Assembly (NCBI GenBank): GCA_029258405.1
Contig: JARHYY010000048.1
Coordinates: forward strand, 1-17,971
Origin: Helicobacteraceae bacterium
GTDB taxonomy: Bacteria > Campylobacterota > Campylobacteria > Campylobacterales > Helicobacteraceae
Length of the DNA stretch: 17,971 bases
Reading direction: 5' to 3'
Every line of letters begins with the position of its first letter. Positions within the stretch are counted from its first letter, which is position 1. The position numbers and the translations under genes were made by a program. The notes beneath the pieces are model-generated. The model saw only the letters and a list, made by a program, of their open reading frames with translations, did no database searches and had not been told where the DNA came from. This document shows, piece after piece, positions 1 to 7,336 of this stretch.

Positions 1-132
1 AATATCTCACAAAGAGGATTAAAGTCATTCGGGTTAATAGCCTATGGAGATTATAAAGCTTTTCGTGTAGTTGAGATTACTTATTTGGGCAAGGAAGATA
101 TCGCTTCTTTAAGTGGGAGTGATTCACTGTGA
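1..132 (+). CDS. C-terminal end of an unidentified protein (5' truncated)
   Basis: Frame 1 is open from the first base to a TGA stop at 130-132, giving 43 residues that end in LSGSDSL. The stretch is hydrophilic to mixed, includes the segment YKAFRVVEITYLGKED, and has no membrane segment or motif I recognise. It runs toward the convergent dehydrogenase gene, whose stop lies 67 nt away. The beginning lies outside the window, so no function is assigned. An open frame of 43 codons in AT-rich DNA and a protein-like composition support a real gene end, but chance cannot be excluded. Confidence 0.6.
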   Translation, partial: NISQRGLKSFGLIAYGDYKAFRVVEITYLGKEDIASLSGSDSL

Positions 133-199
133 TCGCTAAAGCACTCACCTCTTATGTAAAAATTTTCTTTATTTTTTGTAATAAAAGTTATTGCATTAC

Positions 200-970
200 T
201 CAATCATTGCTTGTTCGATATACATTTAAAGCCGATGGGGCTTGCGTAGTTGGCATAAGCTCTATGCGATTAATATTTACATGTGATGGAAGATGAATGC
301 TCCACGCCACAGTTTCAGCAATATCTTCTGGCATTAATGGCGTAGTTCCTTCATATACTTTTTTTGCCCTCTGTACATCTCCCTTAAATCTTACAAAAGA
401 GAACTCACTACCCCCTACAAGTCCGGGTTCAATATCTGTAACGCGTATATTTTTATCATATAAATCAGCTCTTAAATTAAGGCTAAATTGTTTTACAAAT
501 GCTTTAGTTGCTCCATATATATTTCCACCGGGATAAGGATAACTCCCTGCTATTGAACCTATATTCACAATATGCCCATACCCTTGATCAACCATCTTTG
601 GAAGCAATAAATGAGTTAATGATACCAAACCACTAATATTAACTGCAATCATTTGCTCCCAATCATTAAAATCAGCTTCATTGGCACTTTGCAAGCCTAA
701 AGCAAGTCCAGCATTATTCACTAAAACATCAATATTCCAAGCATGTTTTTTATAAATATGCTCTATACATTGTTGTATTTTTGCTCTATTGCATATATCA
801 GCAGCGATACAAAGGCAATACTCTTCTGTAAGCTCTTTTTGTAATTCCAAAAGCTTTTCTGCTCTTCTGGCAAGTATAATAACTCTATCTCCTTTTTTTA
901 CTAATGCCCTAGCTATGGCTACACCAAAGCCACTAGATGCACCGGTGATTAAAACTGTGTATTGTTTCAT
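200..970 (-). CDS. Short-chain dehydrogenase/reductase, YdfG-like (NADP-dependent)
   Basis: A 256-residue classical SDR. The Rossmann motif TGASSGFG is at residues 9-16, NNAG at 85-88, and the catalytic tetrad is Asn111, Ser139, Tyr152 and Lys156 (YGATK). Arg35 and Arg36 after the second strand favour NADP(H) over NAD(H). The segments EPGLVGGSEFS and the C-terminal NRIELMPTTQ are typical of the YdfG group, which oxidises 3-hydroxy acids such as serine or allo-threonine and reduces malonic semialdehyde or other small carbonyls; the substrate here is inferred from that group. It should be a soluble cytoplasmic enzyme. The ATG at 968-970 is preceded by GGAGATAAGGA, a good ribosome-binding region. 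The gene stands alone between a chemotaxis receptor upstream and a convergent gene downstream. Its promoter region carries a strong palindrome (997-1028) that suggests repressor control. Confidence 0.9.
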   Translation of the reverse strand: MKQYTVLITGASSGFGVAIARALVKKGDRVIILARRAEKLLELQKELTEEYCLCIAADICNRAKIQQCIEHIYKKHAWNIDVLVNNAGLALGLQSANEADFNDWEQMIAVNISGLVSLTHLLLPKMVDQGYGHIVNIGSIAGSYPYPGGNIYGATKAFVKQFSLNLRADLYDKNIRVTDIEPGLVGGSEFSFVRFKGDVQRAKKVYEGTTPLMPEDIAETVAWSIHLPSHVNINRIELMPTTQAPSALNVYRTSND

Positions 971-996
971 TCCTTATCTCCGATTTAGGTAAGAAT

Positions 997-1028
997 CAGG
1001 TAAAACATTTATATAAACATTTTACCTG
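997..1028. promoter_or_regulatory. 32-bp near-perfect palindrome over the dehydrogenase promoter (candidate operator)
   Basis: The arms CAGGTAAAA (997-1005) and TTTTACCTG (1020-1028) flank a self-complementary core TTTATATAAA (1008-1017) on the same centre, so 14 of 16 base pairs are symmetric. The core contains TATATAA/TATAAA on the minus strand, which would serve as a -10 element and start a leader of about 30 nt before the dehydrogenase ATG. A further half-site AGGTAA at 987-992 lies 11 bp, about one helical turn, from the AGGTAA at 998-1003. No U-run follows on either strand, so an operator is more likely than a terminator. The cognate regulator is unknown. Confidence 0.5.
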
Positions 1029-1070
1029 TAACTGTTGCTTAATTGTATTGATTATTTTATGACTAAATCC

Positions 1071-1102
1071 TTATCAAAAATATTTATATTTTTTCATGAT
1101 AA
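1071..1102 (-). terminator. AT-rich stem-loop downstream of the chemotaxis receptor gene (weak terminator candidate)
   Basis: TTATCA (1071-1076) pairs with TGATAA (1097-1102), and an inner AT stem of about six pairs lies between them. It begins 24 nt after the receptor stop codon. There is no separate U-run after the stem on the minus strand, and the stem is almost entirely A-T, so termination here is only a possibility. Confidence 0.3.
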
Positions 1103-1126
1103 ATAACCCCATGACAAGAAAATATA

Positions 1127-3238
1127 TTAAAACTTCTTCTTCTCTACATCTTCCATTATTTTTACAGCAATGCCATCAACAGATTCGCTTACATTTTGAG
1201 ATTGATTTACTATACTCACAGTTTCTTGAGTAACTCCTTCAAGTTGCACAATAGCTTCATTTATTTGGCTAATACCCAATGTTTGCTCTCGAATCGATTC
1301 TGCCATATCGTTAATGCCTTGAATGAGAGTATTTGAATTTGCCTCTATTTCGCTTAAGCTCTTTTGTGTACGTTCTGCAAGTTTCCTCACTTCATCAGCT
1401 ACAACAGCAAAACCCCTGCCATGCTCTCCTGCTCTTGCTGCTTCTATAGCTGCATTAAGGGCTAAGAGATTTGTTTGATCTGCTATATCTCTTATAATGC
1501 CTATAACGCTTTTTATATCTTCACTTTGCTGAATAATTTCTGTTGTTCTTCCATTCATATTTTGCATAGAGCTTGTAATTTGCTCTATTGCTGCTGCAGT
1601 TTGCTCTAATGAAGAGGCTTGCACATTGGAGCTTTCACTCAAACGCTGAATCGCTTCTTTTAATTCGCTAGATTTCCCCTCAAGCTCTTTTGAAAATAGA
1701 GCAGAGATATTAAGCATTTTTTTAATCTCATCACCTAGCGTATTAGTAGTAACCTCTACATCACCTTGTGCAGAATTTATTTCTGTGGTAAAATCTAGTT
1801 GCTTATAAGAATTAAATACGCGTATAATTTCGTTTAAATCTTTACCTACTTTTTTTTGTAAGCCATCAAACATAGCATTCAATATCTCTTTTAATTCTTT
1901 AAGTTGTGGATTATAAGGGGTTTCAATAATTCTTGCAGTCAAATTTCCTGCCTCTATATCTTTAGCAGTCTCAATAGATTGCTGAAGAACTTGCGAATCT
2001 TGCTCTAAACCTTTTTTGATAATACTAATATTATTATTTATCGCTGTTGCCATCTTTCCTATTTCATCACTTGCTTTTGGAGGCAAATATGAAGGCACTT
2101 CTTTGATTTCATGATTGAGGTAGCGAAAAAAAGTGAGTAAGAAATTTGAAACCCGAAAAATTCTATCACTAATTTGAAATTTAATATAAAACCACACTAA
2201 TATTACAATTAACATAAGTGATATAATAACGCTAATAACAATATAAAGACGAAGTTCATTCAAAGGATGAAATATAGAAGACCTAGGTGCCGCAACAATA
2301 ACAGACCAATATGAATCAATATCACTCACCGCCTTAAAAGGATAAACTGCTGCAAGGCTCTCACGGCTTTTTGAATCTCGATATTCATAAACCCCCTCTT
2401 GCCTATTTGTGATGGCATTAATAACATCAACAGTTGCTTCAGGAGGATTATTCTTTGCTATCTCCTGCATAGTTTTTGTTATAAGATTTTCATCGGTATG
2501 AATAGCTATTGATCCTGCCTCAGAAACAACAGCTCTTATATCATGATCAAAAACAGAAAGTGTGTCATCAATAATAGGACCAGTAAAGTATTTAAGATCA
2601 ATAAAAGCACCCACTACACCCTTAAGCTGTCCATTAGCATTAACCAAAGGATAATTAATAGACATCCCTGTTACTTCCATTTGTGCAATATTCACTTTTA
2701 TAGGCGAGCCAACTGAAGGTTTATTTGTGCGTAATACCTGTTGCACACTTGGCAAATTTAATACATTCATATCAGCTTGCAAAAGCTCTAAGCCACCATC
2801 TCCAGATACATCTGTATCCCGAAGCAATATCATAAAATTATCATTTGGTAATCTATACTTTTCATTAGCAATATTACTTCCTGTATATGTCTCATCTGTG
2901 ATATAAACAAAGCCAAAAGCACCCCAATTATTGCTATCAAGCATGTTACCAACATTATCTTGCATGATATATTGATCATCATTTCTTCCACTTTGCAACA
3001 AAGTTTCAATATTCTTATGGGAAGTCTTCAAAGAGGCAAAGACCTCATTTAATTGTGAATTAACAGTTGCCCCTATTTGGCGAGCAGTCGTCAAAGTAAG
3101 TTTTCTTGCTTCATTTTCCATGATTTGTGTTGATTGGCTTAATATCACAAACATCATGCAGCCCATACAGAAAACAACAGTAAGAAATACAACTATAACA
3201 GCTTTTGTCCCCACAGAAAGTTTTGAAAAAAAAGACAT
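1127..3238 (-). CDS. Methyl-accepting chemotaxis protein with dCache sensor domain
   Basis: A 703-residue transmembrane chemoreceptor. It has a short basic cytoplasmic N-terminus, TM1 at about 13-33, a periplasmic dCache-type sensor of roughly 300 residues, TM2 at about 331-353, HAMP-like segments from about 360 to 510, and the MCP signalling domain. The highly conserved hairpin tip, which binds CheA/CheW, is at about 580-625 (DQTNLLALNAAIEAARAGEH). The ligand is unknown; I see no RxWY motif of amino-acid-binding dCache domains. The C-terminus EDVEKKKF has no NWETF-like CheR tether. I chose the ATG at 3236-3238 because GGAGG lies six bases upstream of it. An in-frame ATG seven codons earlier (3257-3259) has no ribosome-binding site. 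It follows rplQ on the same strand but is separated by a candidate terminator and a (TA)13 tract, so it is probably transcribed on its own. Confidence 0.93.
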   Translation of the reverse strand: MSFFSKLSVGTKAVIVVFLTVVFCMGCMMFVILSQSTQIMENEARKLTLTTARQIGATVNSQLNEVFASLKTSHKNIETLLQSGRNDDQYIMQDNVGNMLDSNNWGAFGFVYITDETYTGSNIANEKYRLPNDNFMILLRDTDVSGDGGLELLQADMNVLNLPSVQQVLRTNKPSVGSPIKVNIAQMEVTGMSINYPLVNANGQLKGVVGAFIDLKYFTGPIIDDTLSVFDHDIRAVVSEAGSIAIHTDENLITKTMQEIAKNNPPEATVDVINAITNRQEGVYEYRDSKSRESLAAVYPFKAVSDIDSYWSVIVAAPRSSIFHPLNELRLYIVISVIISLMLIVILVWFYIKFQISDRIFRVSNFLLTFFRYLNHEIKEVPSYLPPKASDEIGKMATAINNNISIIKKGLEQDSQVLQQSIETAKDIEAGNLTARIIETPYNPQLKELKEILNAMFDGLQKKVGKDLNEIIRVFNSYKQLDFTTEINSAQGDVEVTTNTLGDEIKKMLNISALFSKELEGKSSELKEAIQRLSESSNVQASSLEQTAAAIEQITSSMQNMNGRTTEIIQQSEDIKSVIGIIRDIADQTNLLALNAAIEAARAGEHGRGFAVVADEVRKLAERTQKSLSEIEANSNTLIQGINDMAESIREQTLGISQINEAIVQLEGVTQETVSIVNQSQNVSESVDGIAVKIMEDVEKKKF

Positions 3239-3304
3239 AAAACACCTCCAACAATCCATTTAAAAGATAAACAAAATATTTAAGCTATGATGAGAAGAAA
3301 AAGC

Positions 3305-3330
3305 TATATATATATATATATATATATATA
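3305..3330. repeat. (TA)13 dinucleotide microsatellite upstream of the chemoreceptor gene
   Basis: Twenty-six bases of uninterrupted TA lie between the rplQ end and the receptor start, 67 nt before the receptor ATG. Simple repeats of this length slip during replication, and in Helicobacter and related pathogens such tracts often drive phase variation. Being non-coding, this one could only act on promoter spacing, promoter opening or the 5' untranslated region. Minus-strand TATATT and TAAATAT lie on either side of it, so I cannot say which is the -10. Confidence 0.9.
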
Positions 3331-3360
3331 GAATATAAGTACAAATACAATCCACGCCCC

Positions 3361-3398
3361 TTAGAAATTATAAAGACAAAAGGCAAAGCCCTAAGTCT
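3361..3398 (-). terminator. Candidate intrinsic terminator of the ribosomal protein cluster
   Basis: On the minus strand, 10 nt after the rplQ stop, AGAC (3398-3395) pairs with GTCT (3377-3374). An inner AGGGC/GCCTT stem with a TTT loop is separated from it by a small TT/TT internal loop. The stem is followed by TTATAATTT. The T-run is interrupted and the stem imperfect, so strength is uncertain, but the position at the end of the cluster fits. Confidence 0.5.
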
Positions 3399-3407
3399 AT
3401 ACTGTAA

Positions 3408-3758
3408 TTACACCAACTCTATATAAGCAAGAGGAGCAGCGTCCCCTCTCCTAAGCCTTGTTTTAATGATTCTTGTATAGCCGCCTTTTGTATCCTTGTA
3501 GTTTTGAGCAACTTCTGTTACAAGCTTATAGGTTGCCTCTTTATGCTGCAAATGTGCAAAAATAGCACGATGTGCGTTGAAATCTCCAGCCTTTGCCTTA
3601 GTGATTAATCGTTCAATATAACTTTGAAGCTCTTTTGCTTTCATAACCGTTGTTTCTATTCTTTTATACTTAATAAGAGCAATAGATAAGTTCTTCAATA
3701 GAGCTTTTCTATGTGAAGATGTCCTACCTAGCTTCCTATATCCATGACTATGTCTCAT
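3408..3758 (-). CDS. rplQ: 50S ribosomal protein L17
   Basis: A 116-residue L17, the length I recall for H. pylori and shorter than E. coli's 127. It starts with the family signature MRHSHGYRKLGRTSSHRKALLK split over residues 1-22 and has the basic middle helix ERLITKAKAG. The C-terminus RIIKTRLRRGDAAPLAYIELV is typical. L17 is an early assembly protein near the peptide exit tunnel. It is the last gene of the cluster, 14 nt after rpoA, with AAGGAG before its ATG. A candidate terminator follows. Confidence 0.98.
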   Translation of the reverse strand: MRHSHGYRKLGRTSSHRKALLKNLSIALIKYKRIETTVMKAKELQSYIERLITKAKAGDFNAHRAIFAHLQHKEATYKLVTEVAQNYKDTKGGYTRIIKTRLRRGDAAPLAYIELV

Positions 3759-3772
3759 TTATGCTCCTTGTT

Positions 3773-4768
3773 TTACTTAAGTTTGTTTAACTTCTTTTGT
3801 AAAGAAGAAATAATCTCTGGAGATATATTACCACCAAATGGAAAACCAATTTCCTCCATTTTTTCTTTAATTTCATCTGTTGATTTCTTGCCAAGATTCT
3901 TTACTTCCTTTAAGTCTGTTTCACTCATCAAGACAATTTCACCAACATATTTGATATTAGCCTTATCAAGACAATTAAAAGAACGGGCACTTAAACCTAA
4001 AACTTCTATTTTTTGCAACAAGCTTTTAAGTTCAACTTCTTCTTCAGAATTATCAAGCTGTTCTCCTTTTATGGTCCATGTGCCTCCAAATACAGAGAAT
4101 TGCTTTTGCATAACATCAAGAGCATTATTAAAAGCATCCATAGGCTGAATTTGTCCATCAGTTTCTATTTCAAAAACAATTTTTTCAAATGTTGGATCAT
4201 CTTCATAGAGCATATTTTCAATTTCATACACTACTCTTCTTACAGGGGTAAAATAGGCATCTAGCGGTATAAAGCCATTAGGAACTATCGAGCGAATATC
4301 CTCGCTTGCAACATAACCAATTCCTTTTTCAATAATCACAGAAAAATTAAAATCAGCATTTTCATTAATAGTAGCTAAATACTGTTCAGGTGTAACTACC
4401 TCCACTAAATCATTAGTTAAATCACTCCCTTTAAGAATGTTATGCCCTTTAAAATGATAATCAACAGAAACTTTTTGTGCCTCTTCATTTTTCATTTTAA
4501 AACGAATAGTCTTGAGATGAGCAATAAAAAGCGTAACATCTTCCATCATTCCGCGCAATGAATCAAATTCATGCTCAATACCTTCTATTTTCACAGCTAT
4601 CGGGGCATAGCCCACAGAACTCCCTAGCAAAAGTCTTTTAAGCGGATGGGCTATAGTAATAGCATAGCCTGTTTCAAAAGGATAGGCACAAATCCGTGTT
4701 TTATTACCACCTAGATCTTCAATTGTTATTGATGAAGGCGTATGCGGTGCAGTTTTGATTGATTTCAT
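3773..4768 (-). CDS. rpoA: DNA-directed RNA polymerase subunit alpha
   Basis: A 331-residue alpha subunit. The N-terminal dimerisation domain includes AHPLKRLLLGSS, where the second basic residue matches E. coli Arg45, and SLRGMMEDV. The C-terminal domain has LSARSFNCL, in which Arg262 and Asn265 match E. coli Arg265 and Asn268 (UP-element and activator contacts), followed by NLGKKS. A short amphipathic tail of about 20 residues follows the CTD. I chose the ATG at 4766-4768 (MKSIKTAPH, like the H. pylori start MKVIKTAP) because GGTGGTG lies eight bases upstream. An in-frame ATG at 4784-4786 overlaps the rpsD stop as TAATG but has no ribosome-binding site; it would add six residues. Placement between rpsD and rplQ is the classic alpha operon order. 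Confidence 0.97.
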   Translation of the reverse strand: MKSIKTAPHTPSSITIEDLGGNKTRICAYPFETGYAITIAHPLKRLLLGSSVGYAPIAVKIEGIEHEFDSLRGMMEDVTLFIAHLKTIRFKMKNEEAQKVSVDYHFKGHNILKGSDLTNDLVEVVTPEQYLATINENADFNFSVIIEKGIGYVASEDIRSIVPNGFIPLDAYFTPVRRVVYEIENMLYEDDPTFEKIVFEIETDGQIQPMDAFNNALDVMQKQFSVFGGTWTIKGEQLDNSEEEVELKSLLQKIEVLGLSARSFNCLDKANIKYVGEIVLMSETDLKEVKNLGKKSTDEIKEKMEEIGFPFGGNISPEIISSLQKKLNKLK

Positions 4769-4785
4769 ATATATTTCACCACCCA

Positions 4786-5412
4786 TTATTTAGAATATAA
4801 TTCTACAATTAATCTCTCTTCAATAGGGATTAATACCTCTGATCGCTCTGGCAAACGCGTAAAAATCCCAAAAACTTTTTCTTGATCAACATCAACCCAT
4901 TCAACGATTCCTGTTTGATGCGTAAGCTCTATAGCTCTTTTGATTTGTGTGTTATTTTTACTTTTTTCGCGTATTTCCACTTTTGCACCCGGCTTTACAG
5001 TTACTGAAGGAATATTTATTTTTTTGCCATCAAGAAGTACATGTCCATGAGTAACAAGCTGTCTTGCAAAACGGCGAGTTGTTGCAAAACCCATGCGATA
5101 TACAATATTATCAAGCCGTCTTTCTAATAAAGATACCAAGAGCTCCCCTGTGTTGCCTTCTAATCTATTTGCTTCTTTAAAAATATTCCTAAATTGTCGC
5201 TCTGATATACCATAAAGCATTTTTGCTTTTTGTTTTTCATGGAGCTGCAAGGCATAATCTGAAGGCTTGCTTCGTCTTTGTCCATGCTGACCAGGTCCAT
5301 AATGCCTTTTTTCAAGAGATGATTTACCTGCAAGCCTTCTTTCTCCTTTCAAAAAAAGGGATACGCCAAATCTTCGCTCAATTTTTTCTACTGGTCCTCT
5401 ATATCGTGCCAT
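4786..5412 (-). CDS. rpsD: 30S ribosomal protein S4
   Basis: A 208-residue S4. The N-terminal domain begins MARYRGPVEKIERRFG and has no cysteine zinc cluster. The S4 RNA-binding domain spans about residues 97-160 and includes RRFARQLVTHGHVLLDGK. S4 nucleates 30S assembly on the 5' domain of 16S rRNA and, in E. coli, represses the alpha operon; no matching pseudoknot was established here. AAGGAG lies six bases before the ATG and overlaps the rpsK stop region (gap 9 nt). Confidence 0.98.
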   Translation of the reverse strand: MARYRGPVEKIERRFGVSLFLKGERRLAGKSSLEKRHYGPGQHGQRRSKPSDYALQLHEKQKAKMLYGISERQFRNIFKEANRLEGNTGELLVSLLERRLDNIVYRMGFATTRRFARQLVTHGHVLLDGKKINIPSVTVKPGAKVEIREKSKNNTQIKRAIELTHQTGIVEWVDVDQEKVFGIFTRLPERSEVLIPIEERLIVELYSK

Positions 5413-5421
5413 TTTAACTCC

Positions 5422-5814
5422 TTATACTCTTCTTCTTTTAGGTGGGCGACAACCATTATGGGGCAATGGGGTAATATTTTTAAACCAAAGAATCTTAATC
5501 CCATCAATCGCTCCCAAACTTTTTACTGCGGTTTCACTACCACTTCCTGGTCCTTGTACCTTTATGCCAAGTTCTTTTATGCCATGCTCTTTAGCTTTAG
5601 CTACAGCACTTTCAACAGCTTGTTGTGCGGCATAAGGGGTAGATTTTTTGCTCCCTTTAAAACCTAAAGCACCTGCTGTACTCCAACAAATTACATTACC
5701 CATTTCATCTGTAATTGTTACACTTGTATTATTAAAGGTAGCAGCGATATGAATAATTCCGCGTGCAATATTCTTCTTTACAGTTTTCTTTTTTACAATT
5801 TTCTTTGTTGCCAT
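5422..5814 (-). CDS. rpsK: 30S ribosomal protein S11
   Basis: A 130-residue S11 of usual length. A lysine-rich N-terminus (MATKKIVKKKTVKK) is followed by the conserved GIIHIAATFNNTSVTITD, the central KGSKKSTPYAAQQA, and the C-terminal PHNGCRPPKRRRV. S11 forms part of the 30S platform next to the mRNA exit. It sits between rpsM and rpsD with 9-nt gaps on both sides, and AAGGA elements precede its ATG. Confidence 0.98.
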   Translation of the reverse strand: MATKKIVKKKTVKKNIARGIIHIAATFNNTSVTITDEMGNVICWSTAGALGFKGSKKSTPYAAQQAVESAVAKAKEHGIKELGIKVQGPGSGSETAVKSLGAIDGIKILWFKNITPLPHNGCRPPKRRRV

Positions 5815-5823
5815 AGTCTATCC

Positions 5824-6192
5824 TTATTTACTTGCACTGCCAACGGTTTTTCGCCTACCTTTTCGAGTACGAGCATTATTTTTTGTTGTTTGCCCTCTTA
5901 CAGGGAGTCCTTTTCTGTGTCGCAACCCACGATAATTACCTAAATCCATAAGAGTTTTTATATCCATAGTTACTTTCTTTCTCAAATCTCCCTCAACTAT
6001 GCAATGCTCTTGAATCCATTTGCTAATAGCAGAAATTTCTGATTCGCTTAAATCTTGCACCCTTTTATCAAAAGAAATATTAACACCGTTTAAAATATCT
6101 CGCGATGTCTTCAATCCTACACCATAAATATAGGTAAGCCCATATTCTACCCTCTTTTTCTTTGGTAAATCTACACCAGCAATACGCGCCAT
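5824..6192 (-). CDS. rpsM: 30S ribosomal protein S13
   Basis: A 122-residue S13 of the bacterial type. It begins MARIAGVDLPKKKRVEYGLTY at residues 1-21, has the helix-two-turn-helix region around ISKWIQE, and ends in the basic tail that reaches the P-site tRNA (GLPVRGQTTKNNARTRKGRR). S13 sits in the 30S head and contacts L5 across the subunit bridge. It starts three bases after the rpmJ stop, with AAGGAT from the end of rpmJ serving as ribosome-binding site. Confidence 0.98.
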   Translation of the reverse strand: MARIAGVDLPKKKRVEYGLTYIYGVGLKTSRDILNGVNISFDKRVQDLSESEISAISKWIQEHCIVEGDLRKKVTMDIKTLMDLGNYRGLRHRKGLPVRGQTTKNNARTRKGRRKTVGSASK

Positions 6193-6195
6193 TTT

Positions 6196-6309
6196 CTATC
6201 CTTGTCTCTGTTTATGTTTTGGTGTAACGCAAATCACTCTGACTACGCCTTTTCTTTTTACTATTTTACATTTATCACACATCTTTTTTACTGAAGGTCT
6301 CACTTTCAT
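6196..6309 (-). CDS. rpmJ: 50S ribosomal protein L36 (zinc-binding form)
   Basis: A 37-codon gene in the gap between infA and rpsM. It begins MKVRPSVKKMCDKCK and ends in VTPKHKQRQG, the complete L36 sequence pattern. Cys11, Cys14, Cys27 and His32 form the zinc ribbon, so this is the zinc-containing paralogue type rather than the zinc-free one. AGGAG lies six bases before the ATG at 6307-6309, and the stop is TAG at 6196-6198. L36 is a late-assembling protein of the 50S subunit. The position between infA and rpsM is standard. Confidence 0.97.
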   Translation of the reverse strand: MKVRPSVKKMCDKCKIVKRKGVVRVICVTPKHKQRQG

Positions 6310-6330
6310 TTCAATCTCCTCATAATTTTA

Positions 6331-6573
6331 TTATTTATGTCTATATACAATACGCCCTTTATCAAGACTATATGGCGTTAATTCTACATCTACCTTATCG
6401 CCGGGAAGAATTTTAATATAGTGCATCCTCATTCTTCCTGCAATATGACAAAGTATGATATGTTTATTGTTCTCAATTTCAACCCTAAAAGTTGCATTTG
6501 GCAATGCTTCAACCACTTTGCCCACAACTTCAATAACATCTTTCTCCTTTTTAGGCGCATTATTTTTTGCCAA
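6331..6573 (-). CDS. infA: Translation initiation factor IF-1 (TTG start, extended N-terminus)
   Basis: An 80-residue IF-1; the family is usually 71-73. The OB fold is intact: DVIEVVGKVVEALPNATF, the CHIAGRMRMHYIKILPGDKV loop and LTPYSLDKGRIVYRHK. IF-1 occupies the A site of the 30S subunit during initiation. The start codon is TTG at 6571-6573, with AGGAG seven bases upstream inside the end of map. No in-frame ATG lies before the OB fold. The TTG start restores the family-typical MAK beginning, but about eight residues (NNAPKKEK) are inserted before DVIEV. The gene lies four bases after map. A shorter product from another weak start is possible. Confidence 0.93.
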   Translation of the reverse strand: MAKNNAPKKEKDVIEVVGKVVEALPNATFRVEIENNKHIILCHIAGRMRMHYIKILPGDKVDVELTPYSLDKGRIVYRHK

Positions 6574-6577
6574 TCCT

Positions 6578-7336
6578 TTACTCCTGTGTTAAAATTTCAG
6601 CTTTACCGCCAATAATGGCTATGGTATGCTCATAGTGGCTACCATTTAAACCATCTATGGATACAACGCTCCATTTATCATTAAGAATCTTAGGTTCTCC
6701 ACTTCTCTGGCATATCATAGGTTCAATACAAAACACCATGCCTTCTTTTATCTTTGGACCCTGCCTTGGATTTGTTCCATTGAGATAATTAGGAATCTCT
6801 GGTTCTTCATGAGGTTTTTTTCCAATACCATGTCCGCAAAAACTTCTCAAAGGCACAAAACCTCTTGAGATAATAAACTGCTCTAAAATATGGCTTAACT
6901 CTTTAAAATGCATGCCTACATGAATAGAATCTATGGCATAATATAATGCATCTTTAGCACAAGCAATCAAAGCATCATCATGCTCACTTACTTTTCCAAC
7001 AGGCACTGTTAAAGCAGCATCTCCATAATAGCCATATAATTCACTACCTACATCAACACCAATAATATCCCCCTCTTTTAGTTTATATGTATCAGGAATA
7101 CCATGGATAATAACTTCATTAAGAGATGTACATAGAGTATGAGGAAAGCCATATAAACCCTTAAAGGCTGGGCGTGCAGATTGGCTTAAAATATATTCTT
7201 CAGCCATGCTATCAAGCTCTAAAAGGGATACTCCTTCTTGGATATTTTTCTTTAAGAGATTAAGAGTTTGAGCAACCACCAAACTTGCTGCACGCATTTT
7301 ATCAATTTCTGCAGGCTTGCGAATATTAATAGCCAT
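6578..7336 (-). CDS. map: Methionine aminopeptidase, type I
   Basis: A 252-residue type I enzyme that removes the initiator methionine from nascent proteins. All five metal ligands are present: Asp95 (GVDVG), Asp106 (YYGDAA), His169 (GHGIG), Glu205 (CIEPM) and Glu236 (YEHT). His78 corresponds to the substrate-binding His79 of E. coli. There is no N-terminal zinc-finger extension. The ATG overlaps the secY stop as TAATG, with AGGT just upstream in secY, which suggests translational coupling. The secY-map-infA order without adk between secY and map is as I recall it for Helicobacter. Confidence 0.97.
   Translation of the reverse strand: MAINIRKPAEIDKMRAASLVVAQTLNLLKKNIQEGVSLLELDSMAEEYILSQSARPAFKGLYGFPHTLCTSLNEVIIHGIPDTYKLKEGDIIGVDVGSELYGYYGDAALTVPVGKVSEHDDALIACAKDALYYAIDSIHVGMHFKELSHILEQFIISRGFVPLRSFCGHGIGKKPHEEPEIPNYLNGTNPRQGPKIKEGMVFCIEPMICQRSGEPKILNDKWSVVSIDGLNGSHYEHTIAIIGGKAEILTQE

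Noticed and set aside
170..199. AATAA/TTATT stem between the partial gene and the dehydrogenase as a bidirectional terminator
   Set aside because: Five A-T pairs only, and no T-run follows on the relevant side.
3744..4148. Plus-strand open frame of 134 codons opposite rpoA and rplQ, and many similar frames opposite the other ribosomal genes
   Set aside because: They are antisense to strongly conserved genes, have low-complexity sequence and show no family similarity.
4769..4786. Upstream rpoA start giving MGGEIY before MKSIKTAP, overlapping the rpsD stop
   Set aside because: No ribosome-binding site before it, whereas GGTGGTG precedes the downstream ATG, and the family starts at MK-IKTAP.
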